Origin: an uncultured Nocardiopsis sp.
Lineage (GTDB): Bacteria; Actinomycetota; Actinomycetes; Streptosporangiales; Streptosporangiaceae
DNA length: 14,640 bases
Direction of reading: 5' to 3'
Assembly: GCA_937957845.1 (NCBI GenBank)
Contig: CALGOD010000896.1
Span: forward strand, 1 to 14,640
A model generated the notes under the pieces. The model saw only the letters and a list, made by a program, of their open reading frames with translations, was not told where the DNA came from and did not search any database. Made by a program: the position numbers and the translations under genes. Position 1 is the first letter of the stretch, and the number at the start of each line of letters is the position of its first letter. Positions 6,568 through 12,608 of the stretch are shown here, piece by piece.

Positions 6568-7857
6568 ATGGACGTCATCGAGGTCATCCGAGCCAAGCGT
6601 GACGGACAGGAGTTGACCCCCGACCAGATCGACTGGGTGATCGACGCCTACACCCGAGGCGAGGTGGCCGAGGAGCAGATGTCGGCGCTGGCCATGGCGA
6701 TCTTCCTGCGGGGGATGAACCGGGCCGAGGTGGGCCGGTGGACCGAGGCGATGCTGGCCTCGGGGGAACGACTGGACTTCGGTGACCTGGACCGACCCAC
6801 CACCGACAAACACTCCACGGGCGGGGTGGGTGACAAGATCACCCTGCCGCTCACCCCGGTCGTCGCGGCGTGCGGCGCGGCGGTGCCCCAGTTGTCGGGG
6901 CGGGGGCTGGGGCACACCGGCGGCACACTGGACAAGCTGGAGTCGATCCCCGGATGGCGCGCCTCACTGTCCACCGACGAGATGCGCCGGGTGCTGGACT
7001 CCACCGGTGGGGTGATCTGCGCGGCGGGGAGCGGGCTGGCACCGGCCGACCGCAAGCTGTACGCGCTGCGCGACGTGACGGGGACCGTCGAGTCGATCCC
7101 CTTGATCGCCGCCTCCATCATGAGCAAGAAGCTCGCCGAGGGCACCGGCGCACTGGTCCTGGACGTCAAGGTCGGTTCGGGCGCGTTCATGAAGGACGTC
7201 GCCTCGGCCCGTGAACTCGCCCGCACGATGGTCGACATCGGCAACGACCACGGGGTGCGCACGGTCGCGCTGCTCACCGACATGGCCACCCCGTTGGGAC
7301 GCCAGGTCGGCAACGCGTTGGAGGTGGCCGAGGCGGTGGAGGTGCTTTCCGGAGGCGGGCCCGCGGACGTGGTGGAACTGACCGTGGCACTGGCTCGGGA
7401 GATGCTGGTCGCCGCAGGTCTCACCCCCGGAGAAGGGGGGATCAAGGATCCGGCCAAGGCGCTGTGGGACGGCAGCGCGCTGGCCTCGTGGAAGGAGATG
7501 ATCCGGGCTCAGGGCGGTGACCCCGAGGCGCCCCTGCCCGTGGCCGCCGAACGCAGGGTGGTCCTCTCCCCGGCCTCGGGCACGCTCACCCGTCTGGACG
7601 CCTACCAGGTGGGACTGGCCGCCTGGCGCCTGGGCGCGGGACGGGCCAGGAAGGAGGACGCGGTGTCCTTCGGCGCCGGCGTGACCTTGCACGCCAAGCC
7701 GGGTGAGCCCGTCAAGGCGGGAGAACCGCTGTTCACCCTGCACGCCGACGAGGCCGGACGCTTCGACCGCGCGGCTCAGGCCCTGGAGGGCGCCTTCGAC
7801 ATCGAGGCCGACTCCCGGTACCGGGCCCGGCCCCTGGTGATCGACCGGATCGCCTGA
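6568..7857 (+). CDS. deoA: Thymidine (pyrimidine-nucleoside) phosphorylase
   Basis: This cytoplasmic enzyme splits thymidine, deoxyuridine or uridine with phosphate into base and (deoxy)ribose-1-phosphate. ATG 6568 follows AGAAGGA at a suitable distance; the ATG at 6563 is out of frame, and the upstream in-frame stretch runs through the hairpins. The N-terminal helical domain begins MDVIEVIRAKRDG. The phosphate and nucleoside sites are intact: KHSTGGVGDK (81-90) and the family signature SGRGLGHTGGTLDKLE. The C-terminal domain carries the usual LHAKPGEPVKAGEPL stretch. The 429-residue length is normal. The 157-base gap with two hairpins suggests its expression can be separated from the transporter. 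DeoA cannot be told firmly from a broader Pyn-type enzyme by sequence reading alone. Confidence 0.93.
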   Translation: MDVIEVIRAKRDGQELTPDQIDWVIDAYTRGEVAEEQMSALAMAIFLRGMNRAEVGRWTEAMLASGERLDFGDLDRPTTDKHSTGGVGDKITLPLTPVVAACGAAVPQLSGRGLGHTGGTLDKLESIPGWRASLSTDEMRRVLDSTGGVICAAGSGLAPADRKLYALRDVTGTVESIPLIAASIMSKKLAEGTGALVLDVKVGSGAFMKDVASARELARTMVDIGNDHGVRTVALLTDMATPLGRQVGNALEVAEAVEVLSGGGPADVVELTVALAREMLVAAGLTPGEGGIKDPAKALWDGSALASWKEMIRAQGGDPEAPLPVAAERRVVLSPASGTLTRLDAYQVGLAAWRLGAGRARKEDAVSFGAGVTLHAKPGEPVKAGEPLFTLHADEAGRFDRAAQALEGAFDIEADSRYRARPLVIDRIA

Positions 7858-7887
7858 GGATCGGCTCGGGCGGGGCGGCCCACGGGA

Positions 7888-8397
7888 TCAGCTCGGGAAC
7901 GCGGGCGGTGGGAGGTCGGTACCGGCCGGCAGGAGGACGAACGTCATGAGCGCCGCGATCACCAGCAGCAGGCTCATGATCAGCGAAGCCAACGCCACCC
8001 AGCGTGCCCAGTACCGGGTTCCACGGCGGGACAGAGCCAGTGAGAGGGCTGCGGCCAGGGCCGCCAGAAGGGCGGGCGCACCGCTGACGGCCGCCTGGAT
8101 GGACATCTGCGACACCTGTTCGACGGCCACCGTCTGGTCCCGGATGAGGAGCACCGCGGTCAGCAGTTGCAGGATCTGTCCCGAGACGATGGGCACGGCG
8201 AGCAGGATCAGCGAGGTCAGTGCGAAGGTCTCCGCGGAGAAGACTCCACCGGGTCCCGGCTCCGCGTGCTCGGCCTCCCCGGGGTGCGGCCGCTCCGCCC
8301 CGCCCGCTTCGGCCATGGGAGTGGCCCCGGTACCCGGGACGTCGCCCGTGTCCGGCTCACGTCCGGTGGGTTCGTTATCTTCCGGTGATGTGCTCAC
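7888..8397 (-). CDS. FSAETF-motif small membrane protein, copy 1 (unknown function)
   Basis: I do not recognise a characterised family. From GTG 8397 it is a 169-residue protein. The first 50 residues are acidic, Pro/Gly-rich and probably cytoplasmic. They are followed by GGVFSAETF (50-58), which leads straight into the first of about three hydrophobic segments (LTSLILLAVPIVSG; the Ala/Leu-rich stretch with ALSLAL; ASLIMSLLLVIAALMTFVLL). Basic SRRGTRYWARW precedes the last segment. It is a paralog of the gene directly upstream (8448-8912). The start was chosen from a TAnnnT box six bases before GTG and the absence of a ribosome site. The longer frame to 8535 overlaps the neighbouring gene and reads as low-complexity Arg. 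It converges with the phosphorylase gene, leaving 30 bases between them. Confidence 0.75.
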   Translation of the reverse strand: MSTSPEDNEPTGREPDTGDVPGTGATPMAEAGGAERPHPGEAEHAEPGPGGVFSAETFALTSLILLAVPIVSGQILQLLTAVLLIRDQTVAVEQVSQMSIQAAVSGAPALLAALAAALSLALSRRGTRYWARWVALASLIMSLLLVIAALMTFVLLPAGTDLPPPAFPS

Positions 8398-8409
8398 GCG
8401 GCCAACGTA
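8397..8409 (-). promoter_or_regulatory. Leaderless-type -10 box of FSAETF copy 1
   Basis: On the minus strand TACGTT (8409-8404) matches TAnnnT and ends six bases before GTG 8397. Transcription would therefore start at the first base of the start codon. No Shine-Dalgarno sequence is present and no good -35 is seen. Leaderless mRNAs are common in actinomycetes; applying that here is inference. Confidence 0.5.
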
Positions 8410-8447
8410 CCCGCCGCGTCGGGTGAAGCGCAGGAGGAAACGCCTGC

Positions 8448-8912
8448 TCAGGCCTTGCCCGGCAGGCTCACGTAGGTCAGCACCGAGGCCAGGAGCAGGA
8501 GAGTGCCCACGATCACGGTCGCGGCGGCGATCCACCGGCTCCAGGCACGGGTGGTGGGGCCGCCCAGGAACAGCGACAGCGCTCCGGCGAGCACGGAGAG
8601 GGCGCTCAGTCCGCCCGCGACCATGACCTCGGCGGAGAAGGCGCTCGCGTTCTCCACGAGGCCGCCCTGGGAGCCGCGCCCCACGGCGAACAGGCCGAAG
8701 AGCTGCAGCAGACGGGTGTTCAGCGCGGTGACCGCGAACAGCATCAGGCCGGTGATACCGAAGGTCTCGGCGGAGAACAGCCCTCCAGTGGAGGGAAGGG
8801 GGGTGCCGGAGAGGAAGGCACCGCCGGCCTCGGTCTGCGCACGCTCGTCCGCGCCTTGCGGGTCCGAGGTCGCGCTGCCCGTCTTCTCGGAGGGGGTCGT
8901 GTCGTTGGTCAT
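8448..8912 (-). CDS. FSAETF-motif small membrane protein, copy 2 (unknown function)
   Basis: This is a 154-residue paralog of the following gene. The layout is the same: a hydrophilic N-terminal tail of about 42 residues, GGLFSAETF (43-51), a hydrophobic segment (ITGLMLFAVTAL) ending in LLQLFGLF, a central segment with ALSLFL, a polar TRAWSRW, then a final segment (TVIVGTLLLLASVLTYVSL). Matching points with copy 1 are FSAETF, LQL, ALSL, R-x-W-(A/S)-R-W and T-(F/Y)-V near the end. ATG 8912 was chosen because TAACTT stands seven bases before it and no ribosome site is seen; the frame could extend to 9026 but reads unlike protein. Fifty bases separate it from copy 1, which has its own -10-like box. 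Function is unknown; the shape suggests a small integral membrane or membrane-sensor protein. Confidence 0.75.
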   Translation of the reverse strand: MTNDTTPSEKTGSATSDPQGADERAQTEAGGAFLSGTPLPSTGGLFSAETFGITGLMLFAVTALNTRLLQLFGLFAVGRGSQGGLVENASAFSAEVMVAGGLSALSVLAGALSLFLGGPTTRAWSRWIAAATVIVGTLLLLASVLTYVSLPGKA

Positions 8913-8925
8913 GACGCCAAAGTTA
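8912..8925 (-). promoter_or_regulatory. Leaderless-type -10 box of FSAETF copy 2
   Basis: TAACTT on the minus strand (8925-8920) fits TAnnnT and ends seven bases before ATG 8912. This is the spacing expected when transcription starts at the A of the ATG. No Shine-Dalgarno sequence lies between. The same arrangement is found before copy 1, which supports both calls. Confidence 0.5.
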
Positions 8926-9064
8926 CCGCCGGTGTATCCCCGAACCTCGAGAGAACAACGTACGCTCCGTGGCCACTGCCGGCCATATCGTGACAGATCC
9001 CGCTCATCGTGGGGGTGAGCTCGCACCTGCGCTCCCGGGTGTGAGAGTCATCACCATGTGCGGT

Positions 9065-9080
9065 GGGTCTCGCGAGACCC
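9065..9080. promoter_or_regulatory. Perfect 16-bp palindrome, operator candidate
   Basis: GGGTCTCG is followed directly by its reverse complement CGAGACCC. The site lies in the divergent region, 153 bases from the FSAETF copy 2 start and 142 bases before the rightward gene. It could bind a dimeric regulator. It does not match LexA (CGAAC-n4-GTTCG) or the DasR element. Confidence 0.4.
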
Positions 9081-9153
9081 CTCCGCGTGCTCAGGGCGCA
9101 CGGCCGTGGACGAGGAGCGGTGGCACCGGCTGTTCGTACGCGGACAGGGCGAT

Positions 9154-9159
9154 TATCAT
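9154..9159 (+). promoter_or_regulatory. Possible -10 element for the HWWWW gene
   Basis: TATCAT fits TAnnnT inside an AT-rich island (GATTATCAT) in otherwise very GC-rich DNA, about 60 bases before the predicted start. The -35 region (TGTTCG, 9131-9136) is weak. Confidence 0.3.
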
Positions 9160-9221
9160 CGGAACCGGCCGACCACGGGCCGAAGGACGGCCGTCAGGGG
9201 AACCGGAGCGGACAAGGCGGT

Positions 9222-9971
9222 GTGACGGTGGGTGCGGACGCGGGCAGGGACCTTCCGAGCCTGGCCGAACGGGCGTTGGACGCCTTCGCGGAGAGCGCCT
9301 CACGTCGCAGGGACCGTGACGCGCTCATGGACGACGCCTTCGCCGCGCTCTTCGACCTGTACCGTCGGACCTCGCCCGCCGAGCGGCGCTCTCCCGCGGG
9401 GCGGGCCTTCAGCGCCACCCTGGCCGAGCTCCTGGTGAGCGGCAACAACCCCGACCGGCTCAGTCTGTACGTGGTGCGCACCCAGACCGCGGCCGAGAAC
9501 GGCCGTCATGAGGCCTACCGACCCGCCTGCTGGCGCAGGTCCATGCTGGAGATCCTCGGTGAGGAGTTCGTGCCCTGGCGGGACTTCCTGCGTCCGGTCG
9601 ACCTGGAGTCCGTCCCGCGTATCGACGAGGCCCTCGCCGCGGTGGCCGACAGCGCGGTCGAGGGAGAGGATGTGCCCGGCTGGGTGCCGAGGTCCCACTG
9701 GTGGTGGTGGGAACCGGAGCGACGGCGCGGTGGGGAGGAGTCCCAACGCCACGGCGGCGGCACCCTGGACGCGGTCGGGGACTGCCCCGCCTCCACCGGG
9801 GCGTCGGCGGGAACGACCCCTCTCACACGTGGCCCGGGCGGATCCGGGCGGAGAGGAGGTCCCGGTACCAGAGGAAGGAGTCCTTCGGGGTACGTGCCTG
9901 GGTGTCGTGGTCCACGTGCACCAGGCCGAAACGCTGGTGGTATCCCTCGGCCCACTCGAAGTTGTCGGTGA
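9222..9971 (+). CDS. Uncharacterised protein with HWWWW motif; 3' end uncertain
   Basis: I do not recognise a characterised family. GTG 9222 follows AAGG (9214-9217) closely; GTG 9228 with better spacing is an alternative. The first 175 residues look like real soluble protein: mostly helical, with Arg/Asp-rich ADAGRDLPSLAERALDAF and RRTSPAERRSPAGRAFS, a conserved-looking SGNNPDRLSLYVVRTQ, then EILGEEFVPWRDFLRPVDLE and PGWVPRSHWWWWEPERRR. After the four tryptophans (roughly residues 163-166) the sequence turns Gly/Arg/Pro-rich. It also overlaps the oppositely oriented glucosidase by 149 bases. The true protein may therefore end near 9720-9820, with the rest an artefact of GC-rich DNA lacking stops or of a frameshift. 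It stands alone in its orientation between two minus-strand groups. It could be a DNA- or membrane-associated regulator, but nothing proves this. Confidence 0.6.
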   Translation: MTVGADAGRDLPSLAERALDAFAESASRRRDRDALMDDAFAALFDLYRRTSPAERRSPAGRAFSATLAELLVSGNNPDRLSLYVVRTQTAAENGRHEAYRPACWRRSMLEILGEEFVPWRDFLRPVDLESVPRIDEALAAVADSAVEGEDVPGWVPRSHWWWWEPERRRGGEESQRHGGGTLDAVGDCPASTGASAGTTPLTRGPGGSGRRGGPGTRGRSPSGYVPGCRGPRAPGRNAGGIPRPTRSCR

Positions 9972-11151
9972 GTGTCCACACGAAGTACCCGCGCACGTCC
10001 GCGCCCCGGCGCCTGGCCGCCTCCACCGCGGCGACGTGTCCCTTGAGATAGGCGATGCGTTCGGGATCGCGGACCCGGCCGTCGGGACGGACCCGATCGG
10101 GGTAGGAGCAGCCGTTCTCGGTGACGTACAGCGGAGGCAGGGCATCGCCGTGGCGTTCACGCAGGAGGTCGATCATCCGACCCAGCCCCTCGGGTACGAC
10201 GGGCCATCCGAACGCCGTCGTCGGCACACCCGTGATCTCGGCGAAGTCGAAGGGCAGTCCGGAACCCTCCTGCGGCGCGGTGACCAGGGTCGGGTTGTAG
10301 TAGTTCACCCCGATCCCGTCGACGCTGCCCGCGATCAGTTCCCGGTCGCCCTCCCGCACACCGGGCATCCGGTCGACGCCGAACGCGGACATGTCCGGGT
10401 AGGCGCCGGTCAGCACGGGATCGGTGAACAGACGGTTGTGCAGGGCGTCGTAGGCCACCGCGGCCTCGGTGTCGGCCTCACCGAGGGGGTCGACGGGGGA
10501 GTAGTTGTTGGTGAGCAGCACCTCCAGGTCGCGTGCGCGCAGTTCCGCTGCGGCCAGACCGTGGGCGAACAGCATGTGGTGGGCCACCTCCAGGACCCCC
10601 TCCACCTCCAACGTCCGCCCGGGTGCGTGGACGCCGAGGGCGTGGCCGTAGGTGGTGTGCACCAGCGGCTCGTTGAGGGTGATCCATCGGCTCACCCGGT
10701 CACCCAGACGATCGGCCACCGTGGCCGTGTACTCGGCGAACGCGTATGCCGTGGCCCGGCTGCTCCAGCCGCCCCGTTCCTCCAAGGCCTGCGGCAGATC
10801 CCAGTGGAACAGGGTCGGCAGGGGCGTGATCTCGCGGTCCAGCAGGGCGTCCACCAACCGGTCGTAGAAGTCCAGGCCCGCCTTGTTCACGACGCCGCGT
10901 CCACCGGGCAGCACCCGAGGCCAGGCGATCGCGACCCGCTAGGAGTTCACCCCCAGCCGCTCCAGCAGTTCCACGTCCTGCTCCCAGCGGCGGTAGTGGT
11001 CGCAGGCCACGGCCGGGCTGTGGCCGCCGCGGACGGTACCCGGACGTGAGGAGAAGACGTCCCATACCGAGGGGGCGCGTCCGTCCTCGTCGAGGGAGCC
11101 CTCCACCTGGAAGGCGGCGGAGGCCACTCCCCACAGGAACGGTGACGACAT
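9823..11151 (-). pseudogene. GH1 family beta-glucosidase interrupted by an in-frame amber codon
   Basis: An intact gene would give a 442-residue cytoplasmic enzyme hydrolysing beta-glucosides. The ATG at 11151 has GGCAGG eight bases upstream. The first part reads FLWGVASAAFQVEGS, with the Gln that binds sugar, and continues to ERLGVNS (70). Codon 71 is TAG (10941-10939), where GH1 enzymes normally have Tyr in N-S-Y-R. The same frame then continues RVAIAWPRVLPGGRG through HWDLPQALEE, the acid/base motif TLNEP (Glu161) and the nucleophile motif VTENG (Glu345) to a normal C-terminus. A single TAC-to-TAG change explains it; no frameshift is needed. Restart at GTG 10914 would lose the first barrel strand and the Gln. 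The options are a recent pseudogene, a base-call error or stop-codon suppression. It follows the carrier gene by 50 bases, so the two form one uptake/hydrolysis unit. Confidence 0.85.
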
Positions 11152-11201
11152 GAGCACTACCTGCCTTTCGTGAGGGTGTGTGCGGTCCCAGCGGATCGGT
11201 C

Positions 11202-12497
11202 TCAGGGGACGCCCCGGATCCGCCACACCAGCGCGGCACCGAGGAGGGTGAGCAGACCGCACATGGTGTACAGCACCGGATATCCGCCCAGGTGGACCAC
11301 GATCGGTCCGGCCAGGGCCGGGGCGATCACCTGCGGACCGGCACTGGCGATGTTGACGATCCCCAGGTCCTTGGCCCTTCCCTGGGCGGTCGGCAGCACC
11401 TGGGTGACCAGGGCGTTGTCCACCGAAAGGAAGACGCCGAAGCCGACCCCCAGCACCACCGCGCACACCAGGCTCATCGTCCACGTGGGAAAGGCGGCGA
11501 TCCCGAACGCGGGCACGGCCGTCACCACCCCCGACAGGCACACCATGCCCCGGCGCCGGCCGATGCGGTCCGAGACCAGGCCGGCGAGCACGGTCGTGGC
11601 CACCACCGCCACCGTGTAGACGACGATCAGCACCAGCAGGCCGTCCGTCGCCGAGGAGCCGGGGAAGAGCTCCTCGTAGCCGACGACGTCGGCCAGGAAG
11701 TAGAGGAGGTAGAGGGTGAACATGGCGTTGCCGGTCTGCATGAGGAATCGGGTCAGCCAGGCCCAGCCGAAGTCGGGGTGACGGCGCGGGGACACCCACA
11801 GTCCCCGGGTGAACTCCCGCCAGGGGGGACGGGCCCGGCGTGGCAGCGGCGGATCAGGGGCCATCAGGGCGAAGGGCAGCGCGCAGACGAGGGTCAGCAC
11901 ACCGATCAGGGTGTAGCCGGGAGCGGTCCCGGAGACCACCACGGTCACCAGGAGCACGGCGACCACCACGCCCGCGGACTGCGGGATGCCGATCCAACCA
12001 GAGACCACGCCCCGCTGACGGACCGGTACGTGGTCGGGCACGGCCGCGAGCAGGGTGGCGTTCAGGCAGGACAGGGCGGCTTGGACGAAGGACCATCCCA
12101 GCAGCACGCCGAGGACGCTGCTCTGCCGACCGAGCACCACCAGACCGAGGCAGCCGAGAAGCGCTCCGGCCAGGATCCACGGGCGGCGTCGCCCGAAGCG
12201 GCTCGTGGTGCGATCCGACAGCGCCCCGGCCAGGGGGGTGCCGAGCGTGGAGCAGACCGCTCCCGCCCCGGTCACCCAGGCCAGGGTGGTCTCCTTGGCG
12301 CCGGGGGCGAGCAGGCCGACCTGTTCGGGCAGCAGGACCTGAAGGGGACCGAAGAAGGCCGTCCACATGCCCAGGTTGGCCAGGCTGATCCCCGTCACCC
12401 ACAGGCGCCCCACCGGCCGGGTGGGTTCGGCGAGCGCGGCGGGGATCGCGGGGGAGGGCTGTGCGGGGGGTGGGCGCACGTGTGACCTGCCTAACAT
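11202..12497 (-). CDS. MFS sugar/glycoside transporter (SLC45/sucrose-carrier-like)
   Basis: This is a 12-segment major facilitator carrier in the cytoplasmic membrane, probably importing di- or oligosaccharides by proton symport. The loop motif between segments 2 and 3 is intact (GALSDRTTSRFGRRRPW, 91-106) and is repeated in the second half as AGLVSDRIGRRRG (305-317). The SDRTTSRFGRRRPW form is typical of the sucrose/maltose transporter branch. The 431-residue length is normal. ATG 12497 follows GAGGA but lies within one arm of a perfect inverted repeat. GTG 12479, preceded by AGGCAGG, is an equally plausible start, and the first 25 residues (Pro/Ala-rich) do not settle it. It precedes the GH1 gene in the same direction, which suggests uptake of a beta-glucoside such as cellobiose; the substrate is inferred. 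Confidence 0.88.
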   Translation of the reverse strand: MLGRSHVRPPPAQPSPAIPAALAEPTRPVGRLWVTGISLANLGMWTAFFGPLQVLLPEQVGLLAPGAKETTLAWVTGAGAVCSTLGTPLAGALSDRTTSRFGRRRPWILAGALLGCLGLVVLGRQSSVLGVLLGWSFVQAALSCLNATLLAAVPDHVPVRQRGVVSGWIGIPQSAGVVVAVLLVTVVVSGTAPGYTLIGVLTLVCALPFALMAPDPPLPRRARPPWREFTRGLWVSPRRHPDFGWAWLTRFLMQTGNAMFTLYLLYFLADVVGYEELFPGSSATDGLLVLIVVYTVAVVATTVLAGLVSDRIGRRRGMVCLSGVVTAVPAFGIAAFPTWTMSLVCAVVLGVGFGVFLSVDNALVTQVLPTAQGRAKDLGIVNIASAGPQVIAPALAGPIVVHLGGYPVLYTMCGLLTLLGAALVWRIRGVP

Positions 12498-12522
12498 GAA
12501 TTCCTCTCATGTTAGGCAGGTC
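12484..12522. promoter_or_regulatory. Perfect 16-bp inverted repeat over the carrier gene start
   Basis: The arms at 12484-12499 and 12507-12522 are exact reverse complements (GACCTGCCTAACATGA and its mirror) around a 7-base loop. On the transcript strand the loop holds the ribosome site GAGGA and the second arm holds ATG 12497. It may be an operator, a translation-controlling hairpin or both. TAACAT within the first arm could also be a -10 box. If translation begins at GTG 12479, the repeat lies wholly upstream of the gene. No T-tract suggests a simple terminator. Confidence 0.7.
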
Positions 12523-12566
12523 GGCCGACGGGGGGAAGCCCTTGGGGAGCGTGCGCCGCCTTCCGG

Positions 12567-12588
12567 GGGCGGGCGTCCGTTCCCGCCC
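12567..12588 (-). terminator. Possible terminator of the acyl-CoA oxidase-like gene
   Basis: GGGCGGG (12567-12573) and CCCGCCC (12582-12588) form a perfect 7-bp GC stem with an 8-base loop. On the minus strand it begins 20 bases after the stop codon of the acyl-CoA oxidase-like gene. There is no U-tract, so it may be only a weak terminator or an mRNA end stabiliser. Confidence 0.4.
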
Positions 12589-12608
12589 ACGGCCCCGGCT
12601 GAGCGGGG

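Larger units (their letters stand above)
8913..9221. other. 309-base divergent intergenic region
   Basis: This region separates the minus-strand FSAETF pair from the plus-strand HWWWW gene. It contains the leaderless box of copy 2, a perfect 16-bp palindrome (9065-9080) and a possible -10 for the rightward gene (9154-9159). Open frames crossing it have Arg/Gly-rich translations without any recognisable domain. No RNA gene was recognised. Confidence 0.5.

Noticed and set aside
7858..7887. Bidirectional terminator between the phosphorylase and FSAETF copy 1
   Set aside because: Only a 4-bp GGGC/GCCC pair is present in this 30-base gap, too weak to call.
9106..9225. 39-codon ORF (VDEERWHRLF start) whose stop overlaps the GTG of the HWWWW gene
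   Set aside because: The overlap and GC-rich third positions are suggestive, but there is no ribosome site, the end is Arg/Gly/Thr-rich, and a possible -10 box lies inside it.
10478..10914. Independent start of a shorter glucosidase at GTG 10914
   Set aside because: No good ribosome site is visible and the product would lack the first barrel strand and the sugar-binding Gln. It is better read as the downstream part of the interrupted gene.
9508..11049. Plus-strand 513-codon open frame opposite the GH1 gene
   Set aside because: The opposite strand carries an unmistakable GH1 sequence with catalytic motifs. This frame is its antisense and only stays open because of GC bias.
11178..12485. Plus-strand 435-codon open frame opposite the carrier gene
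   Set aside because: The translation is low-complexity His/Gly/Gln/Arg with no membrane segments or motifs, whereas the minus strand encodes a complete MFS protein.
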